Below, one piece after another: positions 55,705 to 64,000 of a DNA stretch of 64,000 nt; positions within the stretch are counted from its first letter, which is position 1, and each line of letters begins with the position of its first letter. Under the pieces are notes generated by a model. The model was not told the origin of the DNA. It saw nothing but the letters and a program-made list of their open reading frames with translations, and ran no database searches. Both the position numbers and the translations under genes were made by a program. The stretch spans positions 4,450,501-4,514,500 of the forward strand of contig OW051470.1 in the NCBI GenBank assembly GCA_932521025.1. Reading direction: 5' to 3'. Source of the stretch: Oscheius onirici (taxonomy: Eukaryota > Nematoda > Chromadorea > Rhabditida > Rhabditidae).

Positions 55705-56259
55705 TAACGAACATTTTGGTTTTTTGAAAAACGATTTTTGACTTTGGAAACATGTCGAAACTGAAAATGTCCGGATGGCGCAGTGGGTTTGGAAATTTCA
55801 AGCTGGAACAAGCAGGGTTCGAATCCACTGAGAGGAAATCTTTTTATTTTTGAACTGTAGCATTCTACTGGGCTAAGAATCACCCCTGCAAAATATCAGC
55901 TCCAACGGTTCAGTAATTTTCTCAAAAAATCACCATGAGGTGGGGTACATGCTGAAATTTGCGACTCAAAATCGGTCCCCATCCGAAATCAAGCAACCAA
56001 TCGAGCTGATATTTTGCAGGGGTGATTCTTAGCCCAGTAGAATGCTACAGGTCAAAAACAAAATGATTTCCTATCGCAAGAGAGTCGCATCCTACGAAAA
56101 TGTTGTCAACTAATGAAAATTGCAGCTCAGAATAACGAACATTTTGGTTTTTGGAAAAACGATTTTTGACTTTGGGAACATGTCGAAACTGAAAATGTCC
56201 GGATGGCGCAGTGGGTTTGGAAATTTCACGCTGGAACAAGCAGGGTTCGAATCCACTGA
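55705..56259 (+). mobile_element. TRIM/SINE-like element: 127-bp terminal direct repeats with tRNA-like ends around a foldback
   Basis: 55705-55831 and 56133-56259 are near-identical direct repeats (TAACGAACATTTTGG to GTTCGAATCCACTGA). Each ends with a tRNA-like stretch (TGGCGCAGTGG A-box, GGGTTCGAATCCAC B-box). Between them 55848-55901 and 56004-56056 form a nearly perfect ~53-nt inverted repeat (CTACTGGGCTAAGAATCACC). No coding region. Confidence 0.75.
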
Positions 56260-56901
56260 CAAGGGAATCTTGTGAACTCAGGTTGGAGTTTTAAAACGAG
56301 TAAGGTGTCATTCGATAGCTCTTGGCTAGTAGATTCCGGGATATACTTCCAAACTTGCTTATGAGCTGTCTGGCCCGAGTTACGGACGTTTAAAAAAATA
56401 TCAGATTTTCTGCAATAATTAAATCAAATTAAGAAAAAGGGCTTGGAACAAAACGGCTAAAACTAATCTTGAAGTAATCCGGACTCCTCGATGGCTGGAA
56501 AAGAAGCAAATTTGGAAGTATGTATATTTCATTTACACCTTTTTTTGTGGCCATAACTGTTTTACAGAGATTTTCCGAATTGAAAGGCTCGAATTGAAAG
56601 ACTTATTGGGCGACCTAATACAATAATCCGCTACACCACGGTACAACCCCGCGCTCAGAAACCACCATCTCAAACCGCAGTGCAGGATTTCTATCGATAT
56701 CCCCTTTGTCTCTATCTCGTTTCTATCTGTTCAATATACAGGCTACTGCGTTTTTCTGCAGTCTTGCTTAGCTCTCATAAGCTGCTGCCCTACGTTTAGC
56801 AACGTAGCGCTTTTCTTTTACTACTTTTCGCGACTACAAATTCTTGACCATTCCTTTTTAACTAATTTCACATCTTTTACATTGTGTTTCACATTTCAGT
56901 G

Positions 56902-59605
56902 ATGAAGCCGTCGATTTCCGGACAACCTGATGAAGACAAAAACGACTTTCTTCCGGGCAACTTAATCAATTTTCGTACCAAGTATGATGCCGACATTCCA
57001 AAAGAGGGAGTTATCAATCGTTGTGTGAGTGTTCTCTATTTTATTCATCTTTTTCTCATTTAGGGATATCTTTTCCATCATTTTCTACCGTTTAGAGTAA
57101 CAGCCGAGCATGTATTTCGACTGCAAGAATATGGTATACGTCAAACGCTTACTTGCCCACCAACTTATTTTCAGGCATCAAATACAAAAAAAATGAACGG
57201 TTCACAAAAGAGGAAGACGACCGAATACGGAAAAACTGGCGAAAGTTTTCTGAAAAACACGGATTTCAGTACGAGGATGCCCATTTATACGTCGGATTCT
57301 TAGGCAAAGAAGATGAGACCCCAGTGAGTTTTAAACTTTTCTCATATTTTTTTTTTCAGAGAAGAACTCGACGTCAAAATGACTGCCTTGTCAAACTGGG
57401 CATGTTTCCCCGTCTCTGTCACAAACTAGAAAACCGAAGTGCTAATCAAGTCCAGATACGAATGTGCTATATTTTTGATCCTCATTACGCCGGACAACCA
57501 GATTCAATTCCCTTGGAAACTGCCTTGGAAACATACATGTAACTTTTTTCATTACTTCTTTTTTAGTAAAAACACTTTAGGAGATTGAAAGAAGGCGAAC
57601 ACATCGTTGATCTTGCGCTGGAATACCGATATCCATATGTACGATTGATTGGTGCTCTTGCAAAGGCAAAGCTCCGAGCTCGAGAGATCGGTTGCACAAT
57701 AAAGGTAGTCAGATTTCAATTCTTAGTATTTTAGTTTTAGGACCTTGTTGAAAATCCAACTATACTAGATGAGGTACGACTTCCAGAAAAGGAATATCGA
57801 CGATTCTACAGTACGTTTGTTGCTTTCAACCTTTTTAATACAACTTTGTAGAAGTTGTTCTGCGCCGTTTAAATCAAGACGACTATTGGATTCGAACAGC
57901 TATTATGGAATGCAAGGATACGTGGAAAAGTGTGATCAAAAAAGAAATGGAACAGATGAATTGGACCCGAATCATTCCTAATTTCAAAAGGCAAAACGAG
58001 AAATCTCTCAAAAAATCTTGGTTTGTGTTTTCCGGTAGTTTGAAAAAATAAATTAAACAGGTGGAGAATGCTAAAACTAATGCGGAACGAATACTATTCG
58101 GAGCTAGAAGCAAATTTTATTGGAAACGAGGAAGCCATCACAGACGAGAGCAGAGAAATGGCTTGGATAACGGCTAAAAACAAAGTGAGCTATTTTTGTT
58201 TTTCACATATTCCTTTTTAGATTATTCCACCTCGGCTGAAGAATTTGTCAACAATTCGAAAATTTCTCAAAGCGTTTGCAAAATGTGTTACTAACGAAGA
58301 ACAAGGATTACAATTGGATTTGGTCGACAAGGAAAAACTGACGAAAAAGTATCAAGAATCGCATTTTGTTACTATTTTGTTCAGACTGATAGGCTATGGG
58401 CTCGTAGCCGATACAGAGTATAATCTCGTGGAATGTGAGCTCTATAAAACGGTCCGAGGGCTTCTTCAAAAATGGAATCGATCATTTTTCCGTTTTATTG
58501 ATTTCCCTCTAGGCGTAAAAGGTTCTATTTCCATTGAAAAAAGGCTAAAAATTAAACTATATTGCAGATAAAGTTTCGATTGCGAAGATTTGCTACAACC
58601 GCTTGTGTGATTTCCACGGAGACAGAAACCCAGACCAATTCGACCATCTTCCGCATATTACCAAAAGTCTTCTCGTCGAATGTACAATTCTTGTATATTT
58701 CACTCGATTTTCTTGTTTTACACTCCACTTTCAGTACCTGCGCAAACTGAGCGAAAACGAGTGGACTCCGCCGGCTTTTCTACGAAAATACATCAAGAAA
58801 GGCAGAGTTATCGACTATTTCCGTCCCTCAACTTCGAGCGGTATTCGCGAAGAAGAAAAGGAGCTTCGTCTGTTTAGAAAAACCGTGTTCTGCGACGAGA
58901 AGTGAGTTTTTTGTTTCAAGTTAATTTCTCAATTTTCAGCTGTTTGCGGGTGCCTAGACTGGATAAAGTGTCGAGAAAAACGTGGCAAGATTTCAAAAAG
59001 CGGGCTGAGGAAAGAGACGAGCCCGAAGTTTTGAATCCACCTGAACAGGTACCAATCTTTTTGTTGTCTTGTTGATATACTGCCCTCAGCCCATCACTCC
59101 GAGAGGGTGGCATCAAGACGTTGTTCGAAAACGGAAAATTCGTGTCATCGACTACTCCAAATGTGGGCCGTCGAAACGTGTTGAGGCGACGAATGTCACG
59201 GAAATAATCGATGCTGAAAGGTTTGTCACGTGAACACAACTCTAGATTATTTGGGTTCAGGAATAAACGAGTGACGGCGGTAGAAGAAGTTGACGATATA
59301 GAGGTTAATCCCGAATTGGAAGAAACGTTGAATACAATTGTTGTAGCCGAAAACAACGACATTTTAGAGGTTTGTAAGAGCATTTTTTGCTTTACAAGTA
59401 GTTTGATTAGTTCTCCGAGACTGAAAGTCCGCCAAAAAAACGACAACGCGAAAACAGTCCCGATCTGTTCGCCTCGTCTGGAGACGATTTGATGAACGAA
59501 GAGGAGGATTTCAGTCATTTGATCATAAACACTACACAGAAGTCGTCGAAAAAGGCACGATCACCTGTCGGTACAGATCTGACATGGTCCAGTGTATTTG
59601 CATAG
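56902..59605 (+). CDS. Myb/SANT-like nuclear protein, unassigned family
   Basis: ATG at 56902, two nt after a CATTTCAG acceptor (MKPSISGQPDEDKNDFLPGN). Exons join in frame: CGYLFHHFLPFRVTAEHVFR, then a Myb-like helix RFTKEEDDRIRKNWRKFSEK and a second with CHKLENRSANQVQIRMCYI. After the middle region come RYPYVRLIGALAKAKLRARE, TWKSVIKKEMEQMNWTRIIP and PKHITKSLL-type helical segments (actual HLPHITKSLLVEYLRKLSE), then an acidic, Lys-rich tail (PPKKRQRENSPDLFAS) ending LTWSSVFA at 59605. About a dozen short introns. Repeated charged helices with Trp and KNW spacing suggest DNA binding like TTF1/Reb1-type Myb proteins, but I cannot confirm that family. The KKRQR motif could be a nuclear signal. 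Confidence 0.7.
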
Positions 59606-59709
59606 TTTGTTATAAATCGTTCCAATATTTTTTTGTGTTTCGACTCTGCTTGGATTCTCCAATTATACATAGCCACAATGGAGTATCTAGTAGTAAGTTA
59701 TTTCCCGCT

Positions 59710-59952
59710 ATGGCATATAGACAACTCGTCCGTCGACTTTGTTCCAATCCGAAACGTCCACATCCTCCCGATCCCGGAGTCTGCTGCGGAATGAGCTGCG
59801 TCAAATGCGTCTGGATCGACTACGGCAACAAATTGGTGGAATACTACAGTCAGAAGGAGAAACACAAGGCGATTGCCGAATTGGAGCGGAGAGTCTCCGA
59901 TCCGAATATACGAGCTTTTGTAATCACTGAACTGAAAATGAAGTGGAAATAG
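59710..59952 (+). CDS. OXLD1: OXLD1-like oxidoreductase-like domain protein (mitochondrial)
   Basis: Single-exon frame of 80 residues from MAYRQLVRRLCSNPKRPHPP to TELKMKWK. PHPPDPGVCCGMSCVKCVWI followed by DYGNKLVEYY is the Oxidored-like signature (PP.P.DCCGSGC.NCVWD..) with all four cysteines. A basic N-terminus suggests mitochondrial import. The biochemical role of the family is not established. Ends 26 nt from the 3' end of SPT4 on the other strand. Confidence 0.85.
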   Translation: MAYRQLVRRLCSNPKRPHPPDPGVCCGMSCVKCVWIDYGNKLVEYYSQKEKHKAIAELERRVSDPNIRAFVITELKMKWK

Positions 59953-59978
59953 TTTTATCCATACAAGAGTTTGTTCAT

Positions 59979-60415
59979 TTACTTTGTAGAGGTGTCTCTC
60001 ATGTTAAGTCTGTAGCGGATGCCGAGAGAACGGAGATCCTGAATAACGCCAGCTGGAAGAGAGCCTGTGACCGAGATGGCGTACATACCTTTAGCCTTTT
60101 TGTTGATTTTCTACAAAACATCATTTTTAATGCAAAATAGTGATAACGAACCTGCCACTTGCAAACCCACGACTCCTCCGGCTGCATGGCAGCAATCATT
60201 CCATCGAAATTCGCACTGAAACAATTTTTTTTATAAAAGTAAGTAATAGAAAACCTTGTGCATTCGAAAGCCTTGTCGGGATCTCCTTTCAAGTGCAAAA
60301 CCCGGTCGCAGTTATCACATCCGTCCGTCTCGAATTGTTCAAGGCTTTTTACCATTGAGCAGAGAAGACAAGCACGGAGATTTCTGAGATCTTGAGGGAC
60401 GGAATTAATCGACAT
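59979..60415 (-). CDS. SPT4: Transcription elongation factor SPT4
   Basis: Three exons from ATG 60415 ([20 protein letters not shown]). The zinc ribbon has LRACLLC and GCDNCDRVL; then [20 protein letters not shown] and [20 protein letters not shown], ending STK at 59979. With SPT5 it forms DSIF, which controls RNA polymerase II pausing and elongation. Length (about 120 residues) is normal. CCTTTTCAG abuts the ATG. It lies 159 nt downstream of the MULE-derived gene on the same strand, an operon-like spacing. Confidence 0.95.
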
Positions 60416-60574
60416 CTGAAAAGGAAATTGGAAAAAAGTAAGAGCAAACAACAGAAACAAGGGATATAGAACCCGTTTGGATAACAAAACACGCAATATT
60501 TATATCTTATATAAAGAAACAAAACGTATTAAAGCTATACCCATAGTAAAATGAAAAATGTTAAAATTAAAAAG

Positions 60575-63500
60575 TTATTCGTGTTGAGCAGAATGGTCAA
60601 GCTGGCCGACCACTTGAGAAAGACTGCTTTCCAGCAAATCTAAATGATGACCGGTCAAGGAAGAAGGGTTCTTCTGAATAGTCTGAAACAGATTCGATAC
60701 ATGGAAGAATCAAATACTGACTTGTAAAAGCATTGTGACTCTTTCTTTTCGTGCTTGATCATTGTCGACTGGAATTTCTTCGGCCAGTTCGTAAGAAGCC
60801 GAAGATGGATCGATGTATTCGCCTTGTTCCTCGTAAACCATTCCCGACGTCGATGGAACATCGGCCATGTCGACAATCTCTTCCTCTTCGATATCGTCCG
60901 CAAATTCTTCGACTATCTCTTCTTGAATCACTATGCCATCTTTGTCGTCCACGATGTAGGGATGTCCGCTACAAAAAATCTATTTTAAATTGCTCCCAAG
61001 TCTGTGTGTTTGTCTGAAGCTCTAATTGAGGATAAAGGGGGGGGGGGGAGCTTTGTGTGCACAAATTAGTTTTTAACAAGTCGCGACAGGAAAATCAAGT
61101 GCGCGAAGGATTCTAACGACTTTGGTAGTTTTTTTTGGACGGACAGGGGGTGACTGGAACAGAGTGACAAGGGAAGAATGGGGGGGGGGGGACTGGAACT
61201 GAGGGTCCGAGAAGGAAGTGGTAAGAGAAGGCAAGGAATCTTTAGCCCTGGAAGGGCGGTGCTATCCTTGTATTATGAAAAGGAGTAAAATCACATACTT
61301 TTCGTCAATTTCTGACTCGATAATTATTTCTTCAGGATTGTCGTCGTGCATTACTATGGAACCATCTGCCAAAACTGTACTTGTCGGCTCTCTGAACAAG
61401 AATTTCAAAAATGGAAAATGAATAGAAGTTTACAAGTTCTCAGGAATGGGAAGTTGTCGCATCGGTTCGATTGTTCCATGGGCTATGGGCTCACTGGTGA
61501 TACACTTGTTGAATTCTGGGACTCTGAGCATCAGAAGTCCGATATACTGGTCGAGACGGGTACAACTTTCAGCGTTTAGAAAGTGTTCACGGAAATGTCG
61601 ACACGCGATGTCCACAATTGGATTGTGGTGTTCGGTTAGGGGAATTGTTCGCGAAAGAGGGTTCCATCTAAATATTTGTATTCATTTGCGATGAAAAAAA
61701 TACCTTTTGAAACTGTATGGGTCAATGAGCGCCATATCTATCCGATGGGTCATATCGTCGAGATTCAATTCTCGAAAAGCTTCGAACATTTCCACAACGT
61801 AGGCATCGAACAGGACAGGATCGGTCACTCTAAGCCAACGTCGGAGACAGGCGAAAATGGTGAAGCGATCGACACGATTCTGCACTATTTTGTCAAGACT
61901 GTCTGCCCATTCCGCTAGCAAATGCCAATCTGCGGTCTAAAATAGGAACAACTTGTTTTTAGGAAAGATAATACTAACCAATAATTCGACGGAATACGCA
62001 GCTTCCCCATAGACTTTCTCAAGAATCAATGGCCATTCCAACAAATTGTCAGTTATTAGGACTTGTGGCGGATGGGGAGAGATCTCCAAGAGATGTTTCA
62101 GAACAGAAATCCGGTCGGTGGCATTTGATAGATAGACGCAACAGCACCGCGGGGAATTGTCTTCTGTGAAGGCGAGCACAAAAATAAGACTCAAGTTCCA
62201 ATTACCAATAATCAAACGGACCTGAAACAATTGTCTAGAACAAAATGGAAAAATCCAACCTCTTCAAAACAGACAACCTTAGAACCGTATAATCTCCACA
62301 GTTCCTTCATTTCTTCCGTCATAATACCCAGCGACAAATCGTAAACATCTCCATCAGATGAATTTTTTTCGGGAATGTTCACATTGAAAGTGTTGCCAGA
62401 TCGTAATGACTTTACGAGAGATTTCAGCGACAGTTTTTCATTGTTTCTGTCATGCATCGACTTCTTAAGAACTGATTCGTTGTATGAAGGAAGCGGGTAG
62501 CCTTCCACAACGTAGTTTTCCATTTCTAAACAATATTCTACTCCGTTTTTGAAAAAAAAATGTACCTTTGAACTTGTAAAGCATTTGCTCCATGGGACTT
62601 TCATCATCATTGACGTAGATAAATTCATCCATTATGTCTCGTTCAGCTGGCGATAGCCTCAGAATAGATGTTCCTAGTCGATGGCCGGTATGCTCCACAC
62701 AGCCGTAGACTGTCAGCTTGCCGTCTGCCCAATGAAGAACCTGGAATTTTGTTCTTAACAATTGAATTCTGCGCAAACAAACTCGTAAAAAGGCTGCACA
62801 ATGATTTCTTGATCTAAAGGGGCGGAAAAGATTCTTCTCTTTTATATATTGCGACGAGTAAGGATGCTGTTTGACTTGTTTTAACCGAGTCGTTAAGCCA
62901 CTTCGAGCACAATATAGATAGGTGATTTGATAGGATTCGTTCTGCTTGACGCCCATCTTTTTGATAAATTCGACGGAAAACGCATCTTGGACTGCTTCGT
63001 ACCACTCCTAAAATGATTTTTTTGTGTGAACGAGCAAAAAAGCACCTCGTAATCCTGTATTCCAGAGAACTCTCTCTGCACGCTGCCACCAATCTTGTGA
63101 TGACCGACAAGATGATCGACAAAAGTCTTGTGTGTACAGCATTGAATATTGCAGTCAGGACATAGTAACTAAAAATAAGATGAAAAAGCAACAGCTAATT
63201 CTTACCATTCGTGGCTGAAGCACCGGATTAAGATATCCAGGATGAGCTCGTTTCATATGGGCAGCCCTTGTTGATCTACTCGCTCCTCGCCATCCACAAG
63301 TTGGATCGTGACAAAGATATTTTCCGTCTTCGATGTATCCGCCTGTTGGAGCCTTCTTTTTCGCCGGTTGCCATTCGGGATGTTGACTACGCAGATGAGA
63401 AGATCGACTGGCTCTGTAGTTTCCTCTCCACAAGCATCCTTCAACTAGACACCCGAAATCGCCTTCTGGTTCCTTGTTATAGAACACTCCGTCACGAGAC

Positions 63501-64000
63501 ATTCTCTTAAAATATACACTTTGAAAAAAAAAGTCTATTAAAACCTGTAATATGTATCTTGGAGGCATTTTCCAGTCTTTATGAACCCATTTCATGTGTT
63601 CGGCTCGAATTGAGCGATAGCCTCCTTTCCATGGACAATCTGGTATATAACATCGGTATTTCCCGTTTGGATCTGGCACTCTCACTTTCGAATTTGGAGC
63701 GGGTTCCTAGAATGAACTAGAACAGACGTTTCAACTGAACATACTGCGCCAGGGGGATTTTTCGGTCGTCCTCTTCTCTTCGGACCAGATTCGGCTTCTC
63801 TGTACAAGACGGCGTTTGATGGGTAAGAATCAGATGCTATATCCTCTTGTTTTACGGACATGTTGCCAAGCATGTACTCTTCGTGATGAGAAGGGCTGCT
63901 CATTATATGTTGACTGTGCCAGGAAATGTTTTTATGTTCATTTGGAGACAACTAAAATCGTAATGGTAAAAGTGTTTTGAAAGGATAGACCTGATATTTT
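60575..64000 (-). CDS. MULE-transposase-derived protein with AT-hook and C2H2 fingers (5' end beyond window)
   Basis: Minus-strand gene; a splice joint near 63952-63991 shows at least one more upstream exon outside. Order: AT-hook GPKRRGRPKNPPG (~63760); four C2H2-like fingers YRCYIPDCPWKGG..H, FGCLVEGCLWRGN..H, YLCHDPTCGWRGA..H and LLCPDCNIQCCTH..H (63670-63060); a MULE/FLYWCH-like module YLYCARSGLTTRLKQ, HTGHRLGTSILRLSPAERD; the MULE core GSKVVCFEEV, RCCCVYLSNATD, QVLITDNLLEW and TADWHLLAEW; a helical tail and an acidic C-terminus ending LDHSAQHE. CFEE replaces the usual CIDD and ITDN keeps the second Asp. No TIRs or single-exon structure are seen, and introns are normal, so a domesticated transposase acting as a DNA-binding regulator is inferred. 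The family A repeat at 60983-61275 sits in one intron. Confidence 0.72.
60983..61275 (+). repeat. Dispersed repeat family A, near-complete copy with two G-runs
   Basis: TTTAAATTGCTCCCAAGTCT to TTTAGCCCTGGAAGGGCGGT, matching 23736-24010; contains G-runs at about 61029-61040 and 61181-61190. It is inside an intron of the MULE-derived gene, opposite in orientation to the gene. Confidence 0.8.

Noticed and set aside
1-64000. CRISPR arrays, bacterial operons, phage or prophage
   Set aside because: The window is intron-rich animal DNA; no regularly spaced short repeats or bacterial-type genes were seen.

Overview
The window is eukaryotic nuclear DNA from an animal, most likely a chromadorean nematode. 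The evidence is: very short GT-AG introns (mostly about 30-45 nt with TTTTCAG-type acceptors); many genes with a strong splice acceptor 0-25 nt upstream of the ATG, as in spliced-leader trans-splicing; two serpentine chemoreceptor-type genes; an LRAT-like protein with a glycine-rich tail that I associate with nematode relatives; a small ShK protein and a SapB protein. GC content is roughly 40-45% by eye. No spliced-leader RNA gene or rRNA is visible, so the species is not resolved. All gene models were joined by hand from splice sites and reading frame; internal exon edges may be off by a few bases.

Layout. 1-1,029 (-): 5' part of a REXO5-like RNA exonuclease. 1,167-2,206: inverted-repeat transposable element. 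2,446-9,748 (+): large secreted Ig/FN3 protein whose ~2 kb intron carries a chemoreceptor gene on the opposite strand. 9,840-13,689 (+): three abutting genes, namely a two-TM protein with a perfect X-box (RFX site), an Srh-like chemoreceptor and an LRAT-like protein with reading-frame breaks. 13,713-14,197 (-): ShK protein. 14,694-16,833 (+): TM9SF2. 16,979-20,773 (-): operon-like run DLAT, SILK/RVxF protein, SDHAF3. 21,120-26,873 (+): small mostly secreted proteins, including a six-cysteine SapB protein, a Gly-rich protein and a PLA2-like gene with an in-frame TGA. 29,123-34,750 (+): SAM/PDZ adaptor whose first intron holds a ~920 bp inverted-repeat element. 34,805-37,621 (-): dynein-2 intermediate chain WDR60, also with an X-box-like promoter site. 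38,640-40,237 (+): acatalytic carbonic-anhydrase-related protein. 40,405-41,450 (-): COX6A. 48,024-51,906 (+): Hox gene. 52,674-53,972 (-): Orb2-type CPEB. 54-56.9 kb: repeat cluster. 56,902-59,605 (+): Myb-like nuclear protein. 59,710-59,952 (+): OXLD1-like protein. 59,979-60,415 (-): SPT4. 60,575 to the right edge (-): MULE-transposase-derived zinc-finger/AT-hook protein.

Themes. Mitochondrial genes (DLAT, SDHAF3, COX6A, OXLD1), ciliary/sensory genes (WDR60, X-box two-TM protein, two chemoreceptors) and gene-expression regulators (Hox, CPEB, SPT4, Myb-like, MULE-derived protein) are intermixed. At least three repeat families lie in introns and intergenic gaps: a G-rich ~290 bp family, a family ending in a CAGACA-rich tail, and tRNA-like SINE heads. 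The most original items are the apparent domesticated MULE transposase, the antisense nested chemoreceptor, the X-box promoters, the frame-broken LRAT-like gene, and the inverted-repeat or terminal-repeat elements.
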